DNA of 52,964 nucleotides from Phycisphaerales bacterium (GCA_020847535.1 JADLBU010000101.1:1-52964), one strand, 5' to 3'. Numbered from the stretch's first letter, positions 24,958 through 34,172 are shown. Notes: generated from the sequence alone by a model not told the origin. Program-made: numbers and translations.

Positions 24958-26609
24958 CAAACACCCCCGTAAAGCGAGGTGCTTCGTCGCGCGGGAAGCC
25001 TGCGCCATCGCGAAGTGGGGCGGTACAGCGTCGGCCGCGTGCCTATGAGGGCGGTGAGATCCGTCGCACCGATCCCGACTTTCTGCCAGCCTTGTCTGGT
25101 CCGAACCTGGCGGCCGAACGCACCCTTTCCCTCCTCCGTCGACGTTGTCGCGCTCTGTGTGATGATCACGACCTGATTCACGGCGCCCGCGAGACGTGGA
25201 TCAATGAGATCGGCACCCATTACCTTGAGCCCAACACCGGTGACAAGGATCTGGATCAGAAACTCGCCGCGTTGTTCTGGAAGTCGGCGGAGGCGATCGA
25301 CCCAGGCCGGGAGGAATCGCTGTTTGACATCCAAGAGCTGGCCCTTGCCGAGCTCTTCGCGGTGGGCGAAGTTCTCTCGTACTTCCCGGTTGTGCCCGAG
25401 TGGCGTGGGTTCAAGCCCTCTGTCGGCATTGACTTGATCGACACTGATCTGCTGCCCCTCGACACAGGCTCGGTCATGTACGGGCTCAGGCCCGCGGCCG
25501 AGGCTGAGCGGGTGAGGCAGGGAGTTGTGTTCGACCAGCTTGGCCGACGGATCGCGTATGAGATGTACGCCGAGCATCCGGCTGATGGCTGCTGGTCGGG
25601 CTACACCGCAGGTGAAACTCGTCGTCTGAACGCGCTTGACGCGAACCTGATGGTTCTGCGGCGGCGTCCGAAGCAAATCCGCGGCGTACCGTGGCCTGTC
25701 GCCGTGGTTCGCACGACGCGGATGGAGGATGCGTACAACGAGGCGGGTATCCTCCTCGCGCAAGCGGCGGCGTACATCGGCGTAGTGTACAAGGGAGTGC
25801 GGCCGCCGGACTTCACCGACCAGATCTCATATCCGGTCGATGGCCGAGGCAACCCGGTGACCGAGCTGGAGCCGGGCGGTCAGACCTTTATCGGTGACAA
25901 TCCTCACGCCGACGCCAAGATCATCGGCGGCAACACGCCGGGCCCGTCCTACAAGACCACCCTCGAAGTGCTCCAATGCCGGATGGCGGCGGGGCTCAAC
26001 CAGAGCTACACCAGCCTGGCCCGCGACAGCTCGAAGGCGACATTCGCCGCGCAGCGTGCCGATTCGTTGGCCGACCGCAAGGGTTGGCGCCGCAAGCAGA
26101 AATTCCTCGCCCGCAACGTGACGATGCCCTGGTGGCGCCGTCGCGTGCGGTTCGCGGTTCTGACGGGCGATCTTCAGCTCACGCCCCAGCAGCTTGATAT
26201 GTACCGCGCTGATCCCGACGCGCTGTGTGAGGCGTCGATCGTGTTCGAGGGATGGGAATGGGTGAACCCCGCGCAGGAAGCCGCGGCCGATGAGGCCAGC
26301 ATCCGCATGGGGATCGCGAGCACAAAGGAACTGGCCGCACGGCGGGGCAGGCACGTCGATGACTTGATCGCCGAAGAGGTTGATTACCAGGTCAAGCGCC
26401 GCGCGGCGTGGCGTGCAGCGGGACTTGGCGAGCCTCCGCCCCTGTCTCCTCCGTCGAATGCGGCGCCTGTCCCCCCGGGGGATGGAACCGAACCCGACGA
26501 GCAGCCGGCGCCGTCCGAGGATTCGACCGAGAACGAGAACACGTCGAAGCCAAGGCCGCCGCGCGGCCGGCTCTCGGCCAACGGACACAGGGAGCTTGTC
26601 CATGCGTGA
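24954..26609 (+). CDS. Portal protein (lambda gpB family)
   Basis: 551 aa from GTG 24954. Family features: RTLSLLRRRCRALCDDHDLI, WINEIGTHYLEP, FAVGEVLSYF, VPWPVAVVRTTRMEDAYNEA, and MAAGLNQSYTSLARDSSKAT followed by FAAQRADSLADR near residues 340-370. This is the dodecameric ring at the capsid vertex for DNA entry. The C-terminal ~60 residues are Pro/Glu-rich and disordered. It overlaps the protease-capsid gene by 8 bp. Confidence 0.9.
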   Translation: MTNTPVKRGASSRGKPAPSRSGAVQRRPRAYEGGEIRRTDPDFLPALSGPNLAAERTLSLLRRRCRALCDDHDLIHGARETWINEIGTHYLEPNTGDKDLDQKLAALFWKSAEAIDPGREESLFDIQELALAELFAVGEVLSYFPVVPEWRGFKPSVGIDLIDTDLLPLDTGSVMYGLRPAAEAERVRQGVVFDQLGRRIAYEMYAEHPADGCWSGYTAGETRRLNALDANLMVLRRRPKQIRGVPWPVAVVRTTRMEDAYNEAGILLAQAAAYIGVVYKGVRPPDFTDQISYPVDGRGNPVTELEPGGQTFIGDNPHADAKIIGGNTPGPSYKTTLEVLQCRMAAGLNQSYTSLARDSSKATFAAQRADSLADRKGWRRKQKFLARNVTMPWWRRRVRFAVLTGDLQLTPQQLDMYRADPDALCEASIVFEGWEWVNPAQEAAADEASIRMGIASTKELAARRGRHVDDLIAEEVDYQVKRRAAWRAAGLGEPPPLSPPSNAAPVPPGDGTEPDEQPAPSEDSTENENTSKPRPPRGRLSANGHRELVHA

Positions 26610-29193
26610 CGCTGCAATCCTTGCATACATCGCGGCCACACCCTTGGCGGTCACCGATGCGCTCTTTCGCAAGATCGATGCGGTCGTCACGCGGCACGTG
26701 ATGGGCGAACAGCTCGTCCGGCACGACGTCGAGGGCATTACCGAGATGCGGGCCGACGGTGGCAAGCGAACGCCCGCCGAGAAGGGGTACGAGACGATCG
26801 GCTCGGTCGCGGTGATCCCGATTGCCGGCCTCATCGCCAAACACGCGAACATGGTAAATGGGGATTGCCAGCCTCGTGGCACATCGACCGAATCGGTGCG
26901 TGCGGCCCTTTTGAACGCCCGTGGGGATGACAACGTCGGCTCGATCGTGCTCCACATCGAATCCGGCGGTGGTTTCGTCGACGGCGTGAAGGCTCTCTCT
27001 GATGACCTGGCGGCGATGCGATCGGAATTTGCCAAGGGGACTGGCAAGCCGATTCACACCGTGTTTGATGACATCGGCGGAAGCGCCGCGTACTGGATCG
27101 GCAGTCAGGCCGAACGAGCCTACGCGAGCACACCCACCACTGAGGTCGGCTCGATCGGTGTGTACATGGCCGTGCCTGATGCGTCCCGCCGTCTCGACCG
27201 CGACGGTGTCACCATGAAGGTGTTCCGGTCTCACGAGAAGAAGGGCGCCGGTGTCTATGGCGCGCCGATCACGCCCGCGCAAGAGAAAGTGTTTCAGGAG
27301 CGGATCGACTCGCTGTACACCTCGTTTGTTGCCGACGTCGCCCGTGGCCGCGGCGTGAGTGTGGAAGCGATCACCCCGGTCGCGACCGGCGAGGTCTTTG
27401 CCGGCGATAAGGCGGTCAATGCCAGGCTCATCGATGGTGTGAAGCGGGTCGAGGAAGTGATCGCCGATCTGGATGCTTCCTATCCGGCGCCTTCGAAGTC
27501 CCGCAAAGGTCGGGGCGCAACCGCTGCGGCTCCGGTCAGCACGCCCTCGGCAGCGGTCACAAGTTCTGGAATCTCCGCATCCAGCCCGGCAACGTCGCCG
27601 GCCGCCGGAGCGCCAGCCTCCATTTCCATCACCAAGGAGCGCATCATGGATCCCGTTACGACTCAGGCGGCCGCCGGCGGTACCACCCCGGTCGGCAGCA
27701 CCACCATTCCCACGACTCCTGCCGCTCCGGCGTCGGCCGCGGCGCCGAACCCGGCCGATGTTGAGAGGATCCGCCAGGAGGCCAATCGTCTGGCCAATCA
27801 GCGGGTCGCCGACTTGAGCAGGCTTCGCGCCGACTTCGGCCACGTCGCCGGCGTCTCGGCCGTGATCGACAAGGCCCTCAGCAATGCCGATGCCAAGGTC
27901 GAAGACGTGAAGGCCGAGGTCGTCAAGATCGCCACCGATGCCCTCCGTCCGACCGGCGGCGTCGAGGTTGGCGCCGAGGAATGGCGCGACAAGCGGCGCC
28001 CGGCGATCGAGCTGTCGCTGGTCCTGCATGAGAGCCCGGATTTGATCCGGGCCCTGGAGGAAGACGATCCCAAGGACAAGGGCAAGGGCGCCCGTGTGGC
28101 CCGGGCCCTTGGTTTCTCGAGCGCTGCGGACGCGTCCAAAGCCTTTCGCACCGCCGAGGGAGCGGGCCTCCGAGCGATTCGGCCGCGGGACCTGGCCCGG
28201 GAGGTGCTCGGCCGATCGGGTGTCCGCTGGGGCTTGGGCGCGGATGACGAGGCCCTCTACCGGGCCGCGATGTTCGGCCAGCTCCCTGCCGGAATCGGCG
28301 GCGGCATCATGGGGGCGGGCGGACACACCTCCTCGGACTTCCCCATCATCCTGGGCGTCCTGGCCAATAAGACCGCCGCGGCGTACTTCGCCATGCAAGC
28401 CCTCACCTGGCAGAAATTCTGCCAGCGTGGCACGGCTCGTGATTTCAAGGGCCGCACGCTCGTTTCCCGGGCGGAGCGCGGAAGGCTCAAGCTCATGTCC
28501 GAGGGGATGGACGCCGAGCGTCTCTCGGCCCCCAACGAGCGCAAGGAAGTCGTTCTCATCGACAACTACGGCGGCACAGTCGAGTTCACGATGCAGATGA
28601 TGCGAAACGATGATCTCGGCCTGCTCGTCAATCCGGCGCGCGATCTCGGTGAGTCGGCGGCGATCCTGCCTGAGGACCTGGTGTACACCGCGCTGCAGGC
28701 CAACCCGACGATGAGCGACGGCACGGCGCTGTTCGCGTCCGGGCACAACAACATCGCCGGCTCGGCGCTCACTCTCTCCTACGACAACTTCAATACGGCA
28801 TACACGGCGATGCGGCGCCAGAAGAGCTTCGGTCCTGAGAAGCGGCCGCTCGACATCGTGCCTGCCGTGCTGATCATCGAGCCGGGCAACATCGCCACCG
28901 CGAACGACATCCGCAACAACGCCAAGCGGCCCGGTACGCCGAACAACGACCTGAACGCCTTCCAGGGTAAGTTCGACGTCATCGACAGCCCCCGCGTCAC
29001 GAATACCGCGGCGTGGTGGCTGGTTGCCGATACCTCGGTGCCGCTGTTCGTGGTCGACTTCCTCGACGGGCGTGATCAGCCCGTGATGATGATGAAGCCT
29101 CAGTCGAGCTCGACGAAGGTCGAATGGGAAGGCGTGGTCACGTGCGGCGTCAAGGCCGCCAACTTCGAGGCCGGCTGGTACAGCGGTCAGTAA
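26602..29193 (+). CDS. Head maturation protease - scaffold - major capsid fusion
   Basis: 863 aa, ATG 26602 with GGGAG upstream. Residues ~50-300 are an S49/SppA-like protease (lambda gpC type): VLHIESGGGFVDGVKAL, DDIGGSAAYWIGSQAE (catalytic-Ser region ~162), VGSIGVYMAV, FRSHEKKGAG. A Ser/Ala/Pro linker (~300-380) leads to a helical scaffold-like part. The C-terminal ~300 residues are a Mu gpT-like major capsid: GTVEFTMQMMRNDDLGLLVN, TANPTMSDG-like QANPTMSDGTALFASGHNN, and VPLFVVDFLDG. No stop separates the parts and no other capsid gene exists. An internal Shine-Dalgarno and ATG (27634-27648) can make capsid without the protease. Confidence 0.85.
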   Translation: MRDAAILAYIAATPLAVTDALFRKIDAVVTRHVMGEQLVRHDVEGITEMRADGGKRTPAEKGYETIGSVAVIPIAGLIAKHANMVNGDCQPRGTSTESVRAALLNARGDDNVGSIVLHIESGGGFVDGVKALSDDLAAMRSEFAKGTGKPIHTVFDDIGGSAAYWIGSQAERAYASTPTTEVGSIGVYMAVPDASRRLDRDGVTMKVFRSHEKKGAGVYGAPITPAQEKVFQERIDSLYTSFVADVARGRGVSVEAITPVATGEVFAGDKAVNARLIDGVKRVEEVIADLDASYPAPSKSRKGRGATAAAPVSTPSAAVTSSGISASSPATSPAAGAPASISITKERIMDPVTTQAAAGGTTPVGSTTIPTTPAAPASAAAPNPADVERIRQEANRLANQRVADLSRLRADFGHVAGVSAVIDKALSNADAKVEDVKAEVVKIATDALRPTGGVEVGAEEWRDKRRPAIELSLVLHESPDLIRALEEDDPKDKGKGARVARALGFSSAADASKAFRTAEGAGLRAIRPRDLAREVLGRSGVRWGLGADDEALYRAAMFGQLPAGIGGGIMGAGGHTSSDFPIILGVLANKTAAAYFAMQALTWQKFCQRGTARDFKGRTLVSRAERGRLKLMSEGMDAERLSAPNERKEVVLIDNYGGTVEFTMQMMRNDDLGLLVNPARDLGESAAILPEDLVYTALQANPTMSDGTALFASGHNNIAGSALTLSYDNFNTAYTAMRRQKSFGPEKRPLDIVPAVLIIEPGNIATANDIRNNAKRPGTPNNDLNAFQGKFDVIDSPRVTNTAAWWLVADTSVPLFVVDFLDGRDQPVMMMKPQSSSTKVEWEGVVTCGVKAANFEAGWYSGQ
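27634..27648 (+). promoter_or_regulatory. Internal ribosome-binding site and in-frame start
   Basis: AAGGAG (27634-27639), a 6-nt spacer and ATG (27646) lie inside the linker of the protease-capsid gene. The ATG is exactly in frame (codon 349). This recalls lambda, where scaffold Nu3 starts inside gene C, but here the internal product would carry the capsid too. Confidence 0.7.
27646..29193 (+). CDS. Predicted short product: scaffold-major capsid from the internal start
   Basis: 515 aa beginning MDPVTTQAAAGGTTPVGS. It lacks the S49 protease and contains a delta-like helical segment (VERIRQEANRLANQRVADLS) and the complete capsid domain. If used, abundant capsid subunits would be made from the internal start and few protease fusions from the first start, matching capsid stoichiometry. 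It shares sequence with the 26602 gene, so it is an alternative product and not an extra gene. Confidence 0.6.
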   Translation: MDPVTTQAAAGGTTPVGSTTIPTTPAAPASAAAPNPADVERIRQEANRLANQRVADLSRLRADFGHVAGVSAVIDKALSNADAKVEDVKAEVVKIATDALRPTGGVEVGAEEWRDKRRPAIELSLVLHESPDLIRALEEDDPKDKGKGARVARALGFSSAADASKAFRTAEGAGLRAIRPRDLAREVLGRSGVRWGLGADDEALYRAAMFGQLPAGIGGGIMGAGGHTSSDFPIILGVLANKTAAAYFAMQALTWQKFCQRGTARDFKGRTLVSRAERGRLKLMSEGMDAERLSAPNERKEVVLIDNYGGTVEFTMQMMRNDDLGLLVNPARDLGESAAILPEDLVYTALQANPTMSDGTALFASGHNNIAGSALTLSYDNFNTAYTAMRRQKSFGPEKRPLDIVPAVLIIEPGNIATANDIRNNAKRPGTPNNDLNAFQGKFDVIDSPRVTNTAAWWLVADTSVPLFVVDFLDGRDQPVMMMKPQSSSTKVEWEGVVTCGVKAANFEAGWYSGQ

Positions 29194-29207
29194 TCAGTTT
29201 GTGAAAG

Positions 29208-29238
29208 CGCGTGGGCGGGCAAGGGGCCCGCCCACGCG
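29208..29238 (+). terminator. 13-bp hairpin after the capsid gene
   Basis: CGCGTGGGCGGGC (29208-29220), loop AAGGG, GCCCGCCCACGCG (29226-29238): a perfect stem 15 nt after the capsid stop. The following sequence has no T tract, so it may be a partial terminator or an mRNA stabiliser that raises capsid expression. Confidence 0.55.
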
Positions 29239-29314
29239 ATTGCTCATGCCCATCAACCCCGATGATCCCCGCGATCCTCAGGACCAAAACTCGAACGAGT
29301 CAGGAAACACAGCC

Positions 29315-29893
29315 ATGAAAAACACAGTTCTCGATCATCCCGCCGACTGCGGCATCGTCTGGACGAACGGCACGGGCGCCGATGTGAGTGCGGGCGACGT
29401 CGTGCGTGTCGGTCCGCTTGTGGGTGTTGCGGAGGTCAACATCGCCAGCACCAAGACCGGCGCCGTTCTTCTCGACGGTGCGTTCACCTTCAATGCCAAT
29501 AGCTCCGATACGTGGAGCCAGGGCGCTGCTCTCACCTACGACTTCACGAACAAGAAGATCGTGGTTGCGTCTGCCGCTGGCCCGGCGTGGTTCGTCGCCC
29601 GCACCGCCAAGCTCAACGGCGAAACGACCCACGTGGCGTCCATTCGCCAGAGCCAGTTGCAGTTCGCGTCGATCAACCGTGTGCCGACTGGTGGCGAAGA
29701 TACGGCCAATCAGATCGACTTTGACACCAAGCTCGGTGTCATCCCTTCGCAGATCAACGTGATCATCATCAACAGCTCCGGCGTGGTTCGTTTCCCGACA
29801 ACCACCACCGCCGGTGTTGCGGTCGGCACCGTGCGTATCACCGATGCCAGCTTGGTCACGTCCGACCGCGTCTTTGGATTCTTCCTGCCCTGA
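29315..29893 (+). CDS. Capsid decoration protein (DUF2190-like)
   Basis: 192 aa from ATG 29315 (AGGAAA upstream; the longer frame to 29201 includes the hairpin). The first part, CGIVWTNGTGADVSAGDVVR and VGVAEVNIASTKTGAVLLDG, matches DUF2190 capsid cement proteins, which bind the capsid surface after expansion. The C-terminal ~70 residues add a beta-rich extension (INVIIINSSGVVRFPTTTTA). Confidence 0.75.
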   Translation: MKNTVLDHPADCGIVWTNGTGADVSAGDVVRVGPLVGVAEVNIASTKTGAVLLDGAFTFNANSSDTWSQGAALTYDFTNKKIVVASAAGPAWFVARTAKLNGETTHVASIRQSQLQFASINRVPTGGEDTANQIDFDTKLGVIPSQINVIIINSSGVVRFPTTTTAGVAVGTVRITDASLVTSDRVFGFFLP

Positions 29894-29982
29894 TCTCCGC
29901 GCGAGCCGGCGGACCCCACCGGCCTCCGTCCGGCGACACCCGCATCCGGCGGACGAGCAATCGCCCGCCGGGTTTTCCAACG

Positions 29983-30393
29983 ATGGCCCTCTCCGCGTTC
30001 CAACTCCAGGTCCGTGCCGATGCCGTGGGCATCCTCGCCGTCCACGGCGTGAACGGGACGTATACGCCCAGGGCCGGCGGCACGGGCGGCCCTGTTCGCC
30101 TCCGCTTTACCGGCGGCGAGCACGGGGCCCAATCGCCCGGGCGGGCACAGGGCCAGCCATCGCCCTCGCTGCGGCGTTCCTTCCAACTCATGGCATTGGC
30201 ACCCGATGCCGGCGAAGCGGTCGCCAACGGTGTCACTGCAAGCGGCGCCATAGGCGACCTGCAGGATGGCGATTCGATTATGGTCGATGCCCGCGAAGCG
30301 GGGGTCGGCACAAGCGGTACCGCCACGCTGAAGGTCGGCAAGGGTGTGCGGCTCGACGAGGGCGTCGTGTGGCTGGCGGAGGTGTATCCGTGA
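29983..30393 (+). CDS. Head-tail connector candidate
   Basis: 136 aa, ATG 29983. Position between decoration protein and a gpZ-like protein is that of a head-completion or FII-like connector. The sequence is beta-rich (ATLKVGKGVRLDEGVVWLAE) with no family motif I can name. It overlaps the next start (GTGA). Confidence 0.5.
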   Translation: MALSAFQLQVRADAVGILAVHGVNGTYTPRAGGTGGPVRLRFTGGEHGAQSPGRAQGQPSPSLRRSFQLMALAPDAGEAVANGVTASGAIGDLQDGDSIMVDAREAGVGTSGTATLKVGKGVRLDEGVVWLAEVYP

Positions 30394-31232
30394 GCCAGAT
30401 CACCGGTACAACCTCGTCAACCAAGCGGCCGTTCATCGACATGGTGGTCGATGACATGGGCTTGGTCGACTTCTTCATCGCCATGCCTCCGGTGCTGGCC
30501 GCCACTCTCGGCGAGTACAACTTCGACACCGTCGATCACATACGCCGGTCCGCGATCAAGCGCCACGGCCTGCACGATCGTCTCGGCGGCCAGCGGATGA
30601 TCGCTTCGCGGTTCTACCGCTATGGCTCTCGCGGCGGCCGGGTCGTTCCCAAGTCGATCTCTGAGATTCGCGGCGAGGTGTTCGGCGTTGGCCAGCAGGG
30701 CAAAGACGAGCTCGGCCTGCTCGAAGAGGGCGGCGAGGTCAACGCGGGCGAGGCGATGGCCATCCCGATGGGCAGGGGCTTGACTCAGGCGGGCGCCACG
30801 CGCGGCCAGTTCCGCGACTGGCTCCGCAACCGCCAGCTCGTGCCCGTCATGCTGCGAGGCCGGCTCTTCCTTGCCCGCAAGACCGGGCAGGGGAAGTCCC
30901 GCAAGCTCCAGTTTGTGGCGCGACTGTCTCGCCGGCGATTCCAGCGGCCGCTGCTGGGCTTCTTTGCCAATGCCAATCGTGTGGCCGGCGAGAAGGTCGC
31001 CAAGTACAGTCGGGCCATCGAGCTTGCGCAGACTGAGGCTGGGCGTGCCACCCTCGAGCGCGCGTTGCCGTCGCTCACGGCGTATGGCACCACCTTCCGA
31101 GCCATGCTCGGTCGCCGCAAACGCAAGAGCGCGGGCGGCGGCAACATCACCGAGGCGGATGCGAGGCGGCTTGCGAAGCAGGCTGCTGCCCGCGTGCGTG
31201 CCGAGCTACGTGCCCAGAGAGGGGGCGACTAG
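30390..31232 (+). CDS. Minor tail / tail completion protein (gpZ-like by position)
   Basis: 280 aa from GTG 30390 (GGAGG 7 nt upstream); the much longer open frame upstream is a shadow. Basic helical C-terminus (FRAMLGRRKRKSAGGGNITE) and a central segment FRDWLRNRQLVPVMLRGRLF. The slot before the tail terminator matches lambda gpZ. The similarity is positional. Confidence 0.5.
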   Translation: MSQITGTTSSTKRPFIDMVVDDMGLVDFFIAMPPVLAATLGEYNFDTVDHIRRSAIKRHGLHDRLGGQRMIASRFYRYGSRGGRVVPKSISEIRGEVFGVGQQGKDELGLLEEGGEVNAGEAMAIPMGRGLTQAGATRGQFRDWLRNRQLVPVMLRGRLFLARKTGQGKSRKLQFVARLSRRRFQRPLLGFFANANRVAGEKVAKYSRAIELAQTEAGRATLERALPSLTAYGTTFRAMLGRRKRKSAGGGNITEADARRLAKQAAARVRAELRAQRGGD

Positions 31233-31234
31233 CC

Positions 31235-31705
31235 GTGGAAACGGTCCGCACCCGCATCGTCCGGGAAATCGTGCTCCGCCTGGCGGCGCTCACCGATGTG
31301 TTCGGCAAGGTCGTGCGTGGGCTCGACGAATCTCTCGAAGTGGCGAGCGTGACGAACGCTGGCAAGGCCGTGGTCGAGGTGTTCATCGGCGACGACCAGG
31401 AGCTCGATCCGCAGGAAAACAGCGTGTCGAGCTTTGCTTTTCAAGTTGTCCTGCTCATCTACCTGCCCGAGCCCGGTGATTCGAGTCTTGCCGCAGACTG
31501 GGATGGGGTCGCCGACGCCGTGCTGCAGGCCGCGTATAGCACGTTTGCCGGCGGCAGCCAGCACACCTTCGGAGGTCTCGCGCAGGACACTTCCCCCGCG
31601 GGCGGCGGAGGGATCTCGTTCGGAGAGAACGGTGAGCCACAAACCGCGTGCATGTTCCGAGTTCAATACGGCCACGTGATCGGCGACCCCACATCGCCAA
31701 GCTAG
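31235..31705 (+). CDS. Tail terminator candidate (gpU-like)
   Basis: 156 aa, GTG 31235. The opening RTRIVREIVLRLAALTDVFG followed by KVVRGLDESLE is typical of phage tail-terminator or neck proteins in this slot, with a beta-rich middle (SSFAFQVVLLIYLPEP). It would cap the tail tube and join the head. Confidence 0.6.
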   Translation: METVRTRIVREIVLRLAALTDVFGKVVRGLDESLEVASVTNAGKAVVEVFIGDDQELDPQENSVSSFAFQVVLLIYLPEPGDSSLAADWDGVADAVLQAAYSTFAGGSQHTFGGLAQDTSPAGGGGISFGENGEPQTACMFRVQYGHVIGDPTSPS

Positions 31706-31711
31706 CCCACC

Positions 31712-32845
31712 ATGTCAAGCCTGCTCGACCAGCTCATCGACGCTTGGCCCTTCACCGAGGGCGCCGGAACCGTTGCGCACGGGGCACTAGGAGTGATCGA
31801 CCTTCCCCTCTCACGCGCGGATCAGTTCAGCGGCGATCCGCTCCCCGCGGGATCGGGATGGGATACCGACGGTGGCGGCCGGCCCAGCTATAACGGTGGC
31901 GGCGTCGCCGACCTGGTCTCCGCTGGGTTCTCGCTGCTGGCGGCCGATGGTGATGCGGTCACGCTCGCGTGCCGGATGTGGATGGGCGGCGGCGTTGATG
32001 TGCAGCCGTCCTACGACGAAGAAAAAACGTGCATGATCATGGGGCTCCGCGGCCACACAAACGTCGCGGACTTCAGCGACGAGAACGGCTGGAGGCTCTA
32101 TTCCTGGTCATCGCCATTCCCGCTCGATCAATTGATCATTGAAAATCCATCGAGCGGCACGTGGATTCCATCGTCGTGGACTTTCCCGCTGGGCAGTGCT
32201 CCGCGCTATTCGTCCGTCCTGTTTGTCATCACGATCGTGCGAGGCGCCACCGACGTGTCTGTTCGGCTCGCAGTCAACGGCACATTTGCCTCCGAAGCCC
32301 TGACGAACACGTTTAGCTGGAGCGATCCGACGAAGGCAAGTTTCGGGTGCATTCACTGGGCTCGCGGAGCGGTGACGCAGGCGGCGATGTGGTCGAGGGC
32401 GCTTAGCGATGATGAGGTCGGGTCGCTGGGGAGCAGTCTCGATAGCCTGTTCACCCTGATTAGTGAGAGCGATATCCCGCTGCTGGATGCAGGCGGCAAT
32501 TCTCTACTTGTTTTCGTCCACCCTGCCGACTCTGCACGTCCCACGCCTCTCATTGTAACAGAATATTTCAAGCGTGAAACCCGATCCCGGGGCGGCCGAA
32601 TGCCTCGTCGGTACACACTCAGGACCCGTCTGAGCTCTGGGGCACAAGTCGATGCGTTGATGGATGCGATCGACCAGTGCGCGTACGGCGCTGGCTGGAT
32701 TCGTTTCCGCCACCCCGTGGACGACGCGCCGGGAACGCCGGACAACGCCCCCCGCTATCGCCTGCTCAATGCGAACCGCCTGGCGCTCACACGCACGCGC
32801 GGCGGGCAGCGCGCGTCATTTGAATTGGAATTGGAACAAGTTTGA
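31712..32845 (+). CDS. LamG/concanavalin-type virion protein
   Basis: 377 aa, ATG 31712. Residues ~10-240 look like a LamG jelly-roll (AWPFTEGAGTVAHG at the start and AAMWSRALSDDEVGSL at the end are typical LamG signatures). The C-terminal ~90 residues are a separate domain (ALMDAIDQCAYGAGWIRFRH, ANRLALTRTRGG) similar in character to minor-tail domains. It probably decorates the tail and binds carbohydrate. Insertion between tail terminator and tube gene is not standard. Confidence 0.65.
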   Translation: MSSLLDQLIDAWPFTEGAGTVAHGALGVIDLPLSRADQFSGDPLPAGSGWDTDGGGRPSYNGGGVADLVSAGFSLLAADGDAVTLACRMWMGGGVDVQPSYDEEKTCMIMGLRGHTNVADFSDENGWRLYSWSSPFPLDQLIIENPSSGTWIPSSWTFPLGSAPRYSSVLFVITIVRGATDVSVRLAVNGTFASEALTNTFSWSDPTKASFGCIHWARGAVTQAAMWSRALSDDEVGSLGSSLDSLFTLISESDIPLLDAGGNSLLVFVHPADSARPTPLIVTEYFKRETRSRGGRMPRRYTLRTRLSSGAQVDALMDAIDQCAYGAGWIRFRHPVDDAPGTPDNAPRYRLLNANRLALTRTRGGQRASFELELEQV

Positions 32846-32879
32846 AGTTGAGAACATTCATTCAAGATCGAGGTGACAT

Positions 32880-34097
32880 ATGCCCGGCCGCATCCTGACC
32901 CGTCAAGCGCAGTTCGCGATCAAGATCGAAACGACCGAGGGCACGGCCGAGACGCTCGCCGCGGCCGATGCCGCGGGTGTGCACGCCAACCTGACTGACG
33001 AGCGCGGTCCCGAGGCATACGAGCAGAACGCCTCGCGGCCTGGCCTCGACTCCGAGCCCGATATCAAAGGCTCACGCATGCGGAAGTTCAGCGGCGAGAC
33101 GCAGCTTAAAGGCGGCGGGGCGTCGTCGGCGGCGAAGTGGCACGAGATCATTCAGGCGTGCGGCCTCTCATCGGTCACCGGGCTGAAGGTCTTCTCGGTC
33201 GGCACGATCACCAGCGGCCCGTTCACGCTGGGCATGAGGATCGGAAACAACGCAAGCGAAGGATCGGCGACCAAGACCGGCGTTGTCGTTGCCCAGCTCA
33301 GTGGTCCAAACCGCCTGGTGATCAAGCCGGTGACCGGCACGTTCACCAATGGCGATTCGATCTTTGGGTATACGGGCACAACGCCGAGCTCGTCGATCTC
33401 CTCGACCTTGTCCGCGGCGGGCTGGGCGTTCGAGCTCCAGACCGAATCGCCCTCCGCCGGGCCGCCCTCGGTCACGGCCGAGGAACGCGACGGTGGGCAG
33501 ATCTTCCGCGTCGTGGGCGCCCGCGGCGACTTCTCGCTCATGCTGGAAATGAACAAGCCCGCGCTCCTGAAGTGGGAGTTCACAGGTTGCCCGGTGCTGC
33601 AGAACGACGCCTCGGAATTGACCGGATCTGCCTTTGCGAACGTGTCCACGCTCGGTGCCCCACCGCCAGTGTGCAAGGGTTGCGAGCTGGCAATCGACGG
33701 GACGGCGCTCACCACCACCACGATCACCCAGGTGGAGCTCAAGGCCGGCAACACGATTTCGCCGGATGAGACGATCGCGAGCAATGACTTCGCAGCAAGC
33801 GGCAACCGCGGATATGTGATCACCGATCGCAAGCCGACACTGAGCTTCGATCCTCGGCGAGAGGTACCGGGCATTAATGCGACCGGGAAGCTGTATGGCG
33901 GCGCCACGTTCTCGGCGTCGGCCAAGGTCGGCAACACGAGCGACACGCACGGCCAGGTGATCGCCTATGCCCCCGCGGCACAGGTGAGTGGCGCCAGCGA
34001 GGGAGATCGCAACGGCATGCGTACCGACCAGGTCGAGGCGAAGTTGACGGGATCTGGTGATAACGCCTGGTCCCTTTACCACGTGTTCGCGGCTTAA
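32880..34097 (+). CDS. Major tail tube protein
   Basis: 405 aa, ATG 32880 with GAGGTG 7 nt upstream. The slot before the G/GT pair and the N-terminal RQAQFAIKIETTEGTAETLA fit phage tail tube subunits. Internal beta-rich repeats (GTITSGPFTLGMRIGNN, VTGTFTNGDSIFGYTGTT) suggest an inserted Ig-like domain. Its length is above the usual ~250, in line with that insert. Confidence 0.75.
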   Translation: MPGRILTRQAQFAIKIETTEGTAETLAAADAAGVHANLTDERGPEAYEQNASRPGLDSEPDIKGSRMRKFSGETQLKGGGASSAAKWHEIIQACGLSSVTGLKVFSVGTITSGPFTLGMRIGNNASEGSATKTGVVVAQLSGPNRLVIKPVTGTFTNGDSIFGYTGTTPSSSISSTLSAAGWAFELQTESPSAGPPSVTAEERDGGQIFRVVGARGDFSLMLEMNKPALLKWEFTGCPVLQNDASELTGSAFANVSTLGAPPPVCKGCELAIDGTALTTTTITQVELKAGNTISPDETIASNDFAASGNRGYVITDRKPTLSFDPRREVPGINATGKLYGGATFSASAKVGNTSDTHGQVIAYAPAAQVSGASEGDRNGMRTDQVEAKLTGSGDNAWSLYHVFAA

Positions 34098-34172
34098 TCA
34101 GAGCGTGCGGGCCTTTCCCTTGGCCTGCCATGTGTTTCCCAGGACGAGACGATCGAAGAGCGAGGTGTCAGG

